A stretch of DNA of 64,000 bases from Trebonia sp963795335 (GCA_963795335.1 CAWCHI010000016.1:1-64000), one strand, 5' to 3'; positions 42,738 through 51,327 are shown, numbered from the stretch's first letter. Made by a program: numbers and translations. Notes: generated by a model not told the origin, from the letters alone.

Positions 42738-43624
42738 CGGGCCCGCCCCTGGGCCCGCGCGGTCGCGGCCGCGAGCGCCCGGGCGGTCAGCTCGCCCACG
42801 AGGTGCCGCTTGTACTCGACCGGGCCGCGCTGGTCAGCGGCCGGCCGGCAGTGCTCGGCCGCGATCGCGCCCGCCCGGGCGAACACGTCCGGGCCGGGCG
42901 GCTGGCCGCGCAGGAACTCCTCCGCCTCGGCCGCCGCGAAGTGGGCGGCACCGACCGCGGTCAGCCCGATGCCGGCGTCGGCGATGACCCCGCCATCGAG
43001 CCACACCGCCACCCCGGCGGCCCCGATCGGCCAGTCGCCCGCCCGGCGCATCACCTTCAGGTAGGCGCTGCCGCTGGCGGGCCGGACCGGCAGCCTGATC
43101 TCGGTCAGCATCTCGGCCGGGCCGACCACGGTCTCGTACGGGCCGGCGTGAAAGGCCCGGGCCGAGACCTCGCGGGTCCCGTCCGGCCCGTCGATGATCA
43201 TCGACCCCTTGAGCGCGGCGAACGCGGCCGACAGGTCCTCCGAGGGGTCGGCCTGGCACAGCGACCCGCCGATGGTGCCCCAGTTGCGCACCACCGGGTC
43301 GGCGATCACCCGCTCGGCGTCGTGCAGGACCGGGAAGTGCTCGCCTGCCAGCGGCGAGGCCAGCAGGTCGGCGTGCCGGGTGAGCGCCCCGATGCGCAGA
43401 TGGCGGCCGCCCGGTCCGGAACCAGCCAGCTCGATGTAGCGCAGCCCGGCGATTCCGCCCACGTCGATGAGCACCTCGGGCTGGGCCAGCCGCAGCTTCA
43501 TCATCGGGATGAGGCTGTGCCCGCCCGCCAGGATCCGCGCCCCCGGCGCGTAGCGGGACAGCAGCGCCAGCGCGTGCGGCACGCTCGTCGCCCGCTCGTA
43601 CTCCACTTGCGCGGGAACCTGCAA
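42734..43624 (-). CDS. coxM: CO dehydrogenase FAD-binding medium subunit, first set, 296 aa
   Basis: FAD subunit: ILAGGHSLIPMMKLRLAQPE and VVRNWGTIGGSLCQADPSED are the two FAD-pyrophosphate blocks, and the C-terminal CO_deh_flav_C domain follows (SAYLKVMRRAGDWPIGAAGV). The TTG start at 43624 has GGAGG six bases upstream and gives the normal N-terminus LQVPAQVEYERATSVPHAL. First gene of the minus-strand coxMSL row, 139 bases from the divergent LysR. Confidence 0.93.
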   Translation of the reverse strand: MQVPAQVEYERATSVPHALALLSRYAPGARILAGGHSLIPMMKLRLAQPEVLIDVGGIAGLRYIELAGSGPGGRHLRIGALTRHADLLASPLAGEHFPVLHDAERVIADPVVRNWGTIGGSLCQADPSEDLSAAFAALKGSMIIDGPDGTREVSARAFHAGPYETVVGPAEMLTEIRLPVRPASGSAYLKVMRRAGDWPIGAAGVAVWLDGGVIADAGIGLTAVGAAHFAAAEAEEFLRGQPPGPDVFARAGAIAAEHCRPAADQRGPVEYKRHLVGELTARALAAATARAQGRAR

Positions 43625-43678
43625 TTGGTGCCTCCAGGACGGGGACAGCGCCCGTTCGGTGCGTTCACCCAGCCGATA

Positions 43679-43704
43679 CCGTACGTTACGTTCTGAGTGT
43701 ACGG
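43679..43704. promoter_or_regulatory. Candidate LysR operator between coxM and lysR
   Basis: CCGTAC (43679-43684) and GTACGG (43699-43704) form an inverted repeat with a 14-base spacer in the 139-bp divergent region, the classic place for a LysR activator site. Confidence 0.4.
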
Positions 43705-43763
43705 AGGCGCGGCCGGATTTCCCGTCCGCGGCACCTGCGACTGCCACCCACACCGGAGTGAGC

Positions 43764-44795
43764 ATGACCCTGACCCAGCTCAACGCGTTTGTCCTGGTGG
43801 CCCGGCTCGGGTCGGTCCGGGCGGCTGCGACCGCGCTCGGCGTCAGCGAGTCGGCCGTCTCCCAGGCGCTCACCGCGCTGCGCCAGGACCTGGGGGACCA
43901 GCTGATCACCCGCAGCCAGGCGGGGATGACGCTGACCCCCGGCGGCAGCCGCCTGCTCGGCACGGCCTCGCAGATCGTGGTGCTTGGGGCCGAGGCGCAC
44001 GCGGCCGTGCGCGCCGCCCAGGGTGCCCCCGAGCAGCTGCGCATCGTCGCCACCTCCACCTTCGCCGAGTTCGTGGCCGGCCCGCTGATGGAGGCGTTCC
44101 GCCGCCGGTTCGCGGGTGCGGTCGAGATCAGCACCGGGGTGGCGGCGGAGGACGAGTTCGGCGTGCTCATCGCCAACCGGCTGGCGGACGTTGCCATCGG
44201 CCCGCGGGTGGGCGGTGAGCACGAGCTCCCGATCGTGAGCGAGCCCGTCTTCAAGTACCGGGTGGTCGTGGTCGGCCCGGCCGACCGGGCCGCCCCCGCC
44301 CGGCCGCGCGGCCCTGCCCGGCAGTGGCGCTGGCTGGTCGACCCGTCCGGGAGCGAACCGGGCAGCGACACCGCGCGGCTGCTGCGCCGGCTGGGGGTGG
44401 GCGAGGCCAACATCGGCGTGTTCCCGAGCCAGACCGCGGCCTGGGCCGCCGCCGCCGATGGGGCCGGCGTCGCGCTGGCGATCGAGCACCTGGTGTCGCA
44501 CCAGCTCCGGCGGGGCGGGCTGGCCCTGATCGACCTGCCCGGGTTCCCGCTCGAGGAGTGCTGGTACGCGACCCTGCTGGAACGCGAGCGGCGCGGCACC
44601 GCCGCGAGTGCGCTGCGCCGGTTCCTGTCCACCCCGGAGGCCATGCAGCTGATGCGGTCGCCCGCCGCCGGGGTGTCGCCGTCCCGGTTCAAGCCGCCGG
44701 TCTACGTCACCATCTGGAGCTTAAAAGTCCCCCTTTGGCCCGGAGTGCGGCGTGCTGACGGCCCGGTCGCGGGCCACCCTGGGCAGGCCAATTAA
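43764..44795 (+). CDS. LysR family regulator of the CO dehydrogenase region, 343 aa
   Basis: MTLTQLNAFVLVARLGSVRA, then ATALGVSESAVSQALTALRQ, is the HTH domain; the rest is a two-lobed effector domain (LRIVATSTFAEFVAGPLMEA, WLVDPSGSEPGSDTARLL). It is divergent from coxMSL set 1 and upstream of set 2. The last 20 residues after TIWSL look less conserved. LysR proteins (CooR, CoxR types) control cox genes in other bacteria, so a CO-linked role is likely. Confidence 0.9.
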   Translation: MTLTQLNAFVLVARLGSVRAAATALGVSESAVSQALTALRQDLGDQLITRSQAGMTLTPGGSRLLGTASQIVVLGAEAHAAVRAAQGAPEQLRIVATSTFAEFVAGPLMEAFRRRFAGAVEISTGVAAEDEFGVLIANRLADVAIGPRVGGEHELPIVSEPVFKYRVVVVGPADRAAPARPRGPARQWRWLVDPSGSEPGSDTARLLRRLGVGEANIGVFPSQTAAWAAAADGAGVALAIEHLVSHQLRRGGLALIDLPGFPLEECWYATLLERERRGTAASALRRFLSTPEAMQLMRSPAAGVSPSRFKPPVYVTIWSLKVPLWPGVRRADGPVAGHPGQAN

Positions 44796-44813
44796 GGACT
44801 CGCTTATTTGGCC
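44786..44813. promoter_or_regulatory. Shared CODH-region inverted repeat, copy 1
   Basis: GGCCAATTAAG-GACTCG-CTTATTTGGCC has 11-base arms matching at 10 positions around a 6-base centre. The core ATTAAG-N6-CTTATT matches 56135-56154 (GATTAAG-N6-CTTAATC). It overlaps the lysR stop and precedes the second cox set by about 115-140 bases. Confidence 0.5.
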
Positions 44814-44926
44814 GTTGCGGGCCCGCCGGGCGCGAGTCACGATACGACCACCTTTCGTCACCGTCGTGTGGTTATCGGCCGGGCGGTGGGACTGGCGCAC
44901 ACCCGACGACGGCGGGAGACCGTGGC

Positions 44927-45172
44927 ATGCCAATCGAGTCCGACGGACACAGCAAGGACAACCCGCGGATGTACGAGCTGATCGAGGACGCGCCCAAGGA
45001 GGGAAAGAGCCCCACGGTGTGGGCGTGGCCACAGCTCGTGGACTACCTCAAGGTCGCCGGCCAGCCGGTCGCGGGCCCGTGGCCGCCGCACCAGGAGCCC
45101 CGCCCCGACCCCGATTACGAGGCCGGCCCGCAGGCGGTCCCCGACCCCGGCAGCCCGTCCGAGCGGAGGTAG
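44927..45172 (+). CDS. Small acidic hypothetical protein at the head of cox set 2, 81 aa
   Basis: MPIESDGHSKDNPRMYELIE is followed by PTVWAWPQLVDYLKVAGQPV and a Pro/Asp-rich tail. There is no membrane segment or known domain. It ends 3 bases before coxM, so it is co-transcribed. It may be a leader-type or accessory protein of the CODH operon; no function is assigned. Confidence 0.6.
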   Translation: MPIESDGHSKDNPRMYELIEDAPKEGKSPTVWAWPQLVDYLKVAGQPVAGPWPPHQEPRPDPDYEAGPQAVPDPGSPSERR

Positions 45173-45175
45173 CGC

Positions 45176-46087
45176 ATGTTCCCCGCGCGGTTCCGCTACG
45201 AGGCGCCGCACTCCCTCGACGAGGCGGTCAGCCTGCTGCAGGGTGGCGGCGACTACGTCAAGGTGCTCGCCGGGGGCCAGAGCCTGGTCCCCATGATGAA
45301 GCTGCGGTTCGCCTCGCCCGAGATGATCGTCGACATCAATAACCTGCCCGGCCTGGCCTACCACCGGGCCGACGCCGACGGCACGCTGCGCATCGGGGCC
45401 CTCTGCCGCCACGCCGACCTCGAGTTCTCCGAGCTGCTCGCGGGCACCCAGCCGGTCATGGCGGCGGCGGCCCCGCTGGTCGCTGACCCGCTCGTGCGCA
45501 ACCGGGGCACGCTGGTCGGGTCGCTGTGCCACGCCGACCCGCAGGGCGACTGGGCGTCGGTGATGACCGCCCTGGGCGGCTCGGTGATCGCGTACGGGCC
45601 GGCCTGCTGGCGCTCGATCCCGCTGGCCGGGTTCGTCACCGGGCCGTTCGAGAACGTCCTGGACCACGACGAGATCGCGGTCGAGGCGGTCGTGCCGCCC
45701 GCCGTCGGGACCCGCCGGGGCGGGTACCTGAAGCTGGAGCGGCGGGTCGGTGACTTCGCCACCGTCGGCGTCGCCGTCTCGGTCGAGATCAGCGACGGGA
45801 CCGTGGCCCGGGCCGGCATCGCGCTGACCGGTGTCGGCGGCTCCACGATCAACGCCGCCGACGCCGCCGCGGCGCTCGCCGGGCAGCCGCTGTCGGCCAG
45901 TGCCATCGCCGCCGCGGCCGACCTGGCGGCAGCGGGTGCGCGACCGCGGACCGACCACCGCGGCAGCGCCGAGTACAAGCGCCAGCTGGTGCGGGTATTC
46001 GTCAAGCGCATCCTGAACGCCGCCCTCCTGAACGGTGACCAGGCTGGCGGCAACGAGACCATTCAGCACCCCGGAAAGGCGGCCTGA
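45176..46087 (+). CDS. coxM: CO dehydrogenase FAD-binding medium subunit, second set, 303 aa
   Basis: MFPARFRYEAPHSLDEAVSL start, FAD blocks KVLAGGQSLVPMMKLRFASP and RNRGTLVGSLCHADPQGDWA, and the C-terminal CO_deh_flav_C domain with YLKLERRVGDFATVGVAVSV. GGAGGTAGCGC precedes ATG 45176. It transfers electrons from the Fe-S subunit through FAD to the respiratory chain (family knowledge). It is paralogous to the medium subunit of the first set. Confidence 0.94.
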   Translation: MFPARFRYEAPHSLDEAVSLLQGGGDYVKVLAGGQSLVPMMKLRFASPEMIVDINNLPGLAYHRADADGTLRIGALCRHADLEFSELLAGTQPVMAAAAPLVADPLVRNRGTLVGSLCHADPQGDWASVMTALGGSVIAYGPACWRSIPLAGFVTGPFENVLDHDEIAVEAVVPPAVGTRRGGYLKLERRVGDFATVGVAVSVEISDGTVARAGIALTGVGGSTINAADAAAALAGQPLSASAIAAAADLAAAGARPRTDHRGSAEYKRQLVRVFVKRILNAALLNGDQAGGNETIQHPGKAA

Positions 46088-46089
46088 CC

Positions 46090-46608
46090 ATGACGATGGT
46101 CTTCGACGATGTGGGCGACGAGGCGCCGGTCCCCGTTCGCCGGATCCGGTTCGCCCTCAACGGCGTGCGGAAGGTGGCCGAGGTCGAGCCCCGGCTGCTG
46201 CTGGCCGACCTGATCCGCCGCGGGGCCGGGCTGACCGGCACCCACCGCGGCTGCGACACGACCAACTGCGGCGCCTGCACGGTGCTGGTCGACGGCCGGG
46301 CGATCAAGTCCTGCACGATGCTGGCGGTCCAGGTCGACGGGCACGAGGTGACCACCGTGGAGGGACTGGCCTCGCCCAGCGAACTGCACCCGCTGCAGGA
46401 AGGGTTCAAGCAGGAGCACGGGCTGCAGTGCGGGTTCTGCACCCCGGGGATGATGATGGCGGCCAAGGACCTGCTCGACCGCAACCCCGACCCGACCGAG
46501 GAAGACGTGCGGTGGGCGCTGTCCGGCAACCTGTGCCGCTGCACCGGGTACCAGAACATCGTGAAATCGGTGCTGTGGGCGGCCGAGAAGCTGCGGGCGG
46601 AGGCCTGA
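46090..46608 (+). CDS. coxS: CO dehydrogenase small [2Fe-2S] subunit, second set, 172 aa
   Basis: GCDTTNCGACTVLVDG and the flanking cysteines form the N-terminal 2Fe-2S cluster; CGFCTPGMMM and CRCTGYQNIV form the helical-domain cluster. The 20-residue N-terminal extension (MTMVFDDVGDEAPVPVRRIR) is somewhat longer than usual. The gap to coxM is 2 bases and to coxL 1 base. Intact, unlike the coxS of the first set. Confidence 0.95.
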   Translation: MTMVFDDVGDEAPVPVRRIRFALNGVRKVAEVEPRLLLADLIRRGAGLTGTHRGCDTTNCGACTVLVDGRAIKSCTMLAVQVDGHEVTTVEGLASPSELHPLQEGFKQEHGLQCGFCTPGMMMAAKDLLDRNPDPTEEDVRWALSGNLCRCTGYQNIVKSVLWAAEKLRAEA

Positions 46609-46609
46609 G

Positions 46610-49015
46610 ATGACGACCACTCCCACCGAGTCCCGGGCGCTCGACGAAATCAAGATCGGCGGCCTCGGCGCCAGCCGCAAGCGGGTCGAGGACGACCGCT
46701 TCATCCGCGGCAAGGGCAACTACACCGACGACGTGGTGCTGCCGGGCATGCTGCACATGGAGATCTTGCGCAGCCCGCTGCCGCATGCCCGGATCAAGTC
46801 GATCGACGCCAGCCGGGCGTGGGCGATCCCCGGGGTGCACCTCGTGCTGACCGGCGAGATGATGGCGACCCGCAACCTCGCCTGGATGCCCACCCTGTCC
46901 TACGACACCCAGGCCGTGCTGGCCACCGACAAGGTGCGCTTCCAGGGCCAGGAGGTCGCCTGCGTCATCGCCGACGACCCCTACATCGCCAAGGACGCGT
47001 GCGAGGCGATCGAGGTCGACTACGAGCCCCTGCCCCCGGTCGTCAACCCGTGGCAGGGCCTGGAGCCGGACGCGCCGGTGATCCGCGACGACAAGACCGG
47101 GCAGGCCGACAACGTCGTCTACCACTGGGAGGTGGGCGACAAGTCCGGCACCGACCGCGCCTTCGCCCAGGCCGACCTGGTCTCCAGGCTGGAGCTGCAC
47201 TACCCGCGCAGCCACCCGTCGCCGATCGAGTGCTGTGGCTCGGTGGCCGACTTCAACCGGGCCACCGGCAAGCTCACCGTCTACATGACCTCCCAGGCGC
47301 CGCACATCGTCCGGGCGGCGGTGGCGATGGTGGCCGAGCTGCCCGAGCAGATGATCCGGATCATCGCCCCCGACATCGGCGGCGGATTCGGCAACAAGGT
47401 GCCGATCTACCCCGGCTACGTCTGCTCGATCCTGGCCTCGATCCTGCTCGAGCGCCCGGTCAAGTGGATCGAGGACAAGACCGGCAACCTGATCTCGACC
47501 GGGTTCGCCCGCGACGTCTACCTCAAGGGAGAGATGGCGCTGCGCCGGGACGGCAAGATCCTCGGCGTGCGGATGCACACCGACGCCGACCACGGCGCGT
47601 TCTTCGCCGACGCCCAGCCGAGCAAGTTCAAGATCGGGCTGATCCACTCGGCCTTCGCCGCCTACGACGTCCCGGTCGCGCACCTGACCGCCCGCGGCGT
47701 GTACACCAACAAGGCCCCCGGCGGGGTGGCCTACCGCTGCTCGTTCCGCGTCACCGAGGCGATGTACTTCCAGGAGCGGATGGTCCAGGAGGCGGCCAAC
47801 GACCTCGGCCTCGACCAGGCCGAGTTCCGCCGGATGAACTTCGTCCGCGACGACGACTTCCCGCACCGCACCCCGCTCGGCTTCCTGACCGACTCCGGCC
47901 AGTACGCCAAGTGCCTCGACGTCGGGCTGAAGGCGATCGGCTACGAGGACTTCAGGGCCGAGCAGGCCGAGGCGCGCCAGCGCGGGCGGCTGCTCGGGCT
48001 GGGCATCTCGACCATGACCGAGCCGCTGGGGGCGGGCAACAGCCGCGAGTACGACATCCTCGGCATCAAGATGTTCGACTCGGCCGAGCTCAAGGTGCAC
48101 ATGAGCGGCAAGGCGATCGTCCGCACCGGGGCCAAGACCCAGGGGCAGGGCCACGAGACGACCTGGGCGCAGATCGTCGCGCACGAGCTCGGCATCCCGG
48201 CCGACGACGTGGTGGTGGAGGAGGGCGACACCGACACCGCCCCGTTCGGCATGGGCACCTACGCGTCGCGCTCCACCCCGGTCGCCGGGGCGGCGGTCGC
48301 GATGGCCGCCCGCAAGGTCCGCGCCAAGGCCCGCAAGCTGGCGGCGCACCTGCTCGAGGTGTCGGAGGAAGACATCGAGTGGGAGCTGGGCCGGTTCTAC
48401 GTGCGCAGCGCCCCGCAGCGCGGCGTCTCCATCCAGGAATGCGCGATGGCCGCCTACAGCAACATGCCCGACGGCATGGAGCCCGGCCTGGAAAACACCT
48501 CGTTCTACGACCCGCCCAACCTGACCTGGCCGTTCGCCGTCTACATCGTCACCGTCGAGGTGGACCCGGAGACCGGCGTGTGGGACGTGCTGCGGATGGT
48601 CGCGGTCGACGACTGCGGGGTGCGGATCAACCCGATGATCGTCGAGGGGCAGATCATGGGCGGGCTGACCGAGGCCTACGCGATGTCCAGCATGCAGTTC
48701 ATCACCTTCGACGCCGACGGCAACTGCGTCGGCTCCAACTACATGGACTACATGGTGCCCAGTGCCTGGGAGACTCCGGGCTACGAGCTGCACAGCGAGG
48801 TGGTCACCCCCTGCCCGCACCACCCGATCGGGGCCAAGGGGATCGGCGAGTGCGCCGCCGTCGGCGGGCCCGCCGCCTTCGTCAACGCGGTGATGGACGC
48901 ACTCGGCGGGACCGGGGTCAGGAACATCGACATGCCCCTGCTGCCGGACCGGGTCTGGGAGGCGCTCACCTACCGGCGCGACATCTCCGGGGCGCCCCCG
49001 GTCCGGCAGGACTGA
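46610..49015 (+). CDS. coxL: Aerobic CO dehydrogenase large subunit, form I, second set, 801 aa
   Basis: The form I signature AYRCSFR lies at residues 374-380 (Cys377). GGGFGNKVPIYPGYVCSI, QGQGHETTWAQIVAHELGIP, GTYASRSTPVAGAAVAMAAR and the Mo-facing Glu in IGAKGIGECAAVGGPA follow. Length and gene order M-S-L match characterised CODH. The N-terminal RKRVEDDRFIRGKGNYTDDV block is typical. With its accessory genes this is the better candidate for the working CO oxidiser. Confidence 0.96.
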   Translation: MTTTPTESRALDEIKIGGLGASRKRVEDDRFIRGKGNYTDDVVLPGMLHMEILRSPLPHARIKSIDASRAWAIPGVHLVLTGEMMATRNLAWMPTLSYDTQAVLATDKVRFQGQEVACVIADDPYIAKDACEAIEVDYEPLPPVVNPWQGLEPDAPVIRDDKTGQADNVVYHWEVGDKSGTDRAFAQADLVSRLELHYPRSHPSPIECCGSVADFNRATGKLTVYMTSQAPHIVRAAVAMVAELPEQMIRIIAPDIGGGFGNKVPIYPGYVCSILASILLERPVKWIEDKTGNLISTGFARDVYLKGEMALRRDGKILGVRMHTDADHGAFFADAQPSKFKIGLIHSAFAAYDVPVAHLTARGVYTNKAPGGVAYRCSFRVTEAMYFQERMVQEAANDLGLDQAEFRRMNFVRDDDFPHRTPLGFLTDSGQYAKCLDVGLKAIGYEDFRAEQAEARQRGRLLGLGISTMTEPLGAGNSREYDILGIKMFDSAELKVHMSGKAIVRTGAKTQGQGHETTWAQIVAHELGIPADDVVVEEGDTDTAPFGMGTYASRSTPVAGAAVAMAARKVRAKARKLAAHLLEVSEEDIEWELGRFYVRSAPQRGVSIQECAMAAYSNMPDGMEPGLENTSFYDPPNLTWPFAVYIVTVEVDPETGVWDVLRMVAVDDCGVRINPMIVEGQIMGGLTEAYAMSSMQFITFDADGNCVGSNYMDYMVPSAWETPGYELHSEVVTPCPHHPIGAKGIGECAAVGGPAAFVNAVMDALGGTGVRNIDMPLLPDRVWEALTYRRDISGAPPVRQD

Positions 49016-49024
49016 GGAGGACCG

Positions 49025-49975
49025 ATGAACGGTCTGGGCATGCTCGAGCGGATGAGCGAGCTGGCGCGGCGCGGCGAGGCCTTCGCGCTCGCCACCGTGG
49101 TCTGGCGGCAGGGCCCGTCGTCGGGCAAGCAGGGCTCGCGCGCGATCATCACCGGCCGCGGCGAGATCCAGGGCTGGATCGGCGGCGCCTGCGCCGAGCC
49201 GGTCGTGATCCGCGAGGCGAGGCAGGTGATGGCCGACGGGAACGCCCGGCTGCTGCTGCTCGGCAGCCCGGACCAGTTCGGCACCGCCATCCCCGACGGG
49301 ATGACGGTGGTCCCGATCGCCTGCCAGAGCGAGGGCGCGCTGGAAATCTACATCGAGCCCGTGCTGCCGGTGCCGCACCTGGTGATCGTGGGCAGCTCCC
49401 CGATGGCGCACACGCTGGCCGAGCTCGGCCGGGCCCTGGACTGGCTGGTCGAGCTGGTCGACCCGGCCGAGTTCGGGAGCGCGCCGCGCCCGGCCGACGA
49501 GCGGTCGATGGTCATCGTGGCCACCCAGGGCCACGGTGACGAGGACATGGTCGAGCGGGCCGTCGCCCTGCGGCCCGCCTACCTCGGCCTGGTCGCCTCC
49601 CGGCGGCGGGGCGAGGCGGTGCTGGGCTACCTGGCCGACCGCGGCCTGCCGCGCGAGCAGCTGGACCGGGTGCGGGCGCCGGCCGGCCTCGACCTCGGCA
49701 AGACCACCCACGAGGAGATGGCCGTCGCCATCTTGGCCGAGCTGGTCCAGCTGCGCGCCTCCGGGGCGCTGGGCGGCGAACGGGCCGTGCCCGGGCCGCG
49801 GCCCGGCCGCGGGCTCCCGCTGGCCCAGGCGGCCGACCCGGTCTGCGGGATGACCGTCGCCCCCGGTGGCCTGCGGGCGGAGCACGCCGGGACCACCTAC
49901 TACTTCTGCTGCGCCGGCTGCCGCCAGGCGTTCGAGGACAACCCGGCGGCCTACATCAAGGCGGTACTGCGATGA
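49025..49975 (+). CDS. XdhC/CoxF-type Mo-enzyme maturation protein with C-terminal YHS domain, 316 aa
   Basis: XdhC N-domain (ALATVVWRQGPSSGKQGSRA, WIGGACAEPVVI) and Rossmann-like C-domain (HLVIVGSSPMAHTLAELGRA, GLVASRRRGEAVLGYL) occupy residues 1 to about 245. Residues about 270-316 are a YHS metal-binding domain: DPVCGMTVAPGG and TYYFCCAGCRQAFEDNPAAY. XdhC proteins insert the sulfurated Mo cofactor; the YHS domain is associated with copper and other metal handling. GAGGACCG precedes the ATG, and the stop overlaps coxG by 4 bases. Confidence 0.9.
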   Translation: MNGLGMLERMSELARRGEAFALATVVWRQGPSSGKQGSRAIITGRGEIQGWIGGACAEPVVIREARQVMADGNARLLLLGSPDQFGTAIPDGMTVVPIACQSEGALEIYIEPVLPVPHLVIVGSSPMAHTLAELGRALDWLVELVDPAEFGSAPRPADERSMVIVATQGHGDEDMVERAVALRPAYLGLVASRRRGEAVLGYLADRGLPREQLDRVRAPAGLDLGKTTHEEMAVAILAELVQLRASGALGGERAVPGPRPGRGLPLAQAADPVCGMTVAPGGLRAEHAGTTYYFCCAGCRQAFEDNPAAYIKAVLR

Positions 49976-50562
49976 TCATCACCAGCGACTTCGAGGTCGC
50001 CGAGCCGCCCGAGGCGGTGTGGCGCTTCTTCGACGACATCCCCCAGGTCGCGTCCTGCCTGCCGGGGGCCGAGCTGACCCGGGACCTGGGCGACGACAAG
50101 TACGAGGGCCGGGTCGCGATCCGGATGGGGCCGGTGCGGATGCAGTTCACCGGCACCGCCGACATCGCCGAGCGGGACGAGGCGGCCAGGAAGATCGTGG
50201 TCAACGCGGCGGGCGCGGATGAGAAGGGCCGCGGCCAGGCCGCCATGACGGTCAGCGCGGAGCTGTCACCCCGGGGGCGCGGCACCAGGGTCGCGGTCAC
50301 CCAGGACCTGCAGCTGTCCGGGGCGGCGGCGCAGTACGGCCGGGGCATGATCTCCGACGTCTCGGCGATCTTGATGCGCGACTTCGCGTCCGCCATGCAG
50401 GACCGGATCGAGCGGCTGGAACGGGGCGAGAGCGCCGAGCAGATCGCGGCCGCGGGCGCCCGTTCGGCCTCGGGCCTCACCATCGCCTTCGCCGCCGCCC
50501 GGATGGCGCTGACGCGGGTGTTCGCCCGGTTCTTCCTGCCCTATCGGCCCGCCGCGAGCTAA
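49972..50562 (+). CDS. coxG: CoxG, SRPBCC-fold CODH membrane-anchoring subunit, 196 aa
   Basis: The domain FEVAEPPEAVWRFFDDIPQV (start of the SRPBCC fold), CLPGAELTRDLGDDKYEGRV and VRMQFTGTADIAERDEAARK match CoxG. The C-terminal helix ASGLTIAFAAARMALTRVFA is hydrophobic/basic. In Oligotropha CoxG recruits CODH to the membrane and can carry quinone-type lipids (established for that family). It overlaps the XdhC-YHS gene by ATGA. Confidence 0.93.
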   Translation: MIITSDFEVAEPPEAVWRFFDDIPQVASCLPGAELTRDLGDDKYEGRVAIRMGPVRMQFTGTADIAERDEAARKIVVNAAGADEKGRGQAAMTVSAELSPRGRGTRVAVTQDLQLSGAAAQYGRGMISDVSAILMRDFASAMQDRIERLERGESAEQIAAAGARSASGLTIAFAAARMALTRVFARFFLPYRPAAS

Positions 50563-50578
50563 CGAGAGAAGGTCAGAC

Positions 50579-50833
50579 ATGGTGCTGTGGTGGATCGGCA
50601 ACGTCATCCTCCTGGTGGCGGTCCTGCCGGTCGTGATCTACCTGCTCAACCGGGTCCTCGCCGCGCTCGAGCGGATCCGGGCGGCGAGCGACGACATCCT
50701 GGCCGGCGGCGTCGCCCTGGTCGGCCAGCTGGAAGCCGTCCCCGGTGGCCTCGCCGTCACCGACCACACCATCGAGGCGGTCAAGGTCGGCGCGGTCCGC
50801 TACGCCGGCTCGGTCGCGAAACTTCTCGGCTAG
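50579..50833 (+). CDS. Tiny membrane protein 1 of the cox operon, 84 aa
   Basis: One N-terminal span (about residues 4-24, WWIGNVILLVAVLPVVIYLL) is followed by a predicted amphipathic helix (NRVLAALERIRAASDDILAG) and a second weak helix ending VRYAGSVAKLLG. GAGAAGG lies before ATG 50579, 16 bases after coxG. It is the first of five similarly built genes in a row. No known family; topology suggests N-out with a cytoplasmic tail (inference). Confidence 0.75.
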   Translation: MVLWWIGNVILLVAVLPVVIYLLNRVLAALERIRAASDDILAGGVALVGQLEAVPGGLAVTDHTIEAVKVGAVRYAGSVAKLLG

Positions 50834-50850
50834 CGAAGGGAGCCAACGCC

Positions 50851-51078
50851 ATGCCAGCAGCAGCCTGGATGACCATCGCCGTAGCCGGCCTGATCATCGT
50901 GATCACCGCCGTGGGCCTGATCCGCATCGCCCTCCACCTGAAGGCGATCCGCGCCACCCTGGCCGCCGTCACCGGCGGTGTGCAGGCCGTGGACCAGCTC
51001 ACGGCCACCGTCCCGGCCCGGCTGACCTCGGTCAACGCCAACTTGAAGCCGGTCCGCGACTTCCTCGAGACGGTGTGA
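50851..51078 (+). CDS. Tiny membrane protein 2 of the cox operon, 75 aa
   Basis: The span at about residues 5-26 (AWMTIAVAGLIIVITAVGLI) is followed by RIALHLKAIRATLAAVTGGV and QAVDQLTATVPARLTSVNAN, a heptad-like helix suited to coiled-coil pairing. GAAGGGAG precedes ATG 50851. The tail pattern (L..I.A.L then a VP turn) resembles that of protein 1, suggesting duplication. Confidence 0.75.
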   Translation: MPAAAWMTIAVAGLIIVITAVGLIRIALHLKAIRATLAAVTGGVQAVDQLTATVPARLTSVNANLKPVRDFLETV

Positions 51079-51082
51079 GCCG

Positions 51083-51325
51083 ATGACCACCGACTGGACG
51101 ATCGGCTACGTCATCGGCGGCGTTGTCGTGCTGGCGGTGGTGGTCCTGGTGGCCGCCATCCTGGTGCTCGCCAAGCAGATCGGAGACGAGGCGCCCAAGA
51201 TCAACGCCGGCCTGGAGGGCGCCGTCCGCAACACCGCGCCGCTGGCCGCACTGGCGACCACCATCGAGCACGCCACCATCATCATCGCCGGGCTGAAGCG
51301 CGGCCGCGCCCGGCTGGGAGGATAA
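51083..51325 (+). CDS. Tiny membrane protein 3 of the cox operon, 80 aa
   Basis: The span at about residues 8-30 (YVIGGVVVLAVVVLVAAILV) is followed by LAKQIGDEAPKINAGLEGAV and ATTIEHATIIIAGLKRGRAR. The gene lies 4 bases after the previous stop. The Val/Ile-rich span and helical tail resemble its neighbours; the C-terminal end is basic. Confidence 0.75.
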   Translation: MTTDWTIGYVIGGVVVLAVVVLVAAILVLAKQIGDEAPKINAGLEGAVRNTAPLAALATTIEHATIIIAGLKRGRARLGG

Positions 51326-51327
51326 CG

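Noticed and set aside
46406..49885. A 1159-codon open frame on the minus strand opposite coxL
   Set aside because: It is antisense to coxL and XdhC, which have full family motifs. Its composition (His, Asp, Arg, Gly, Val rich) is the usual mirror of a high-GC coding strand, with no start signal or domain.
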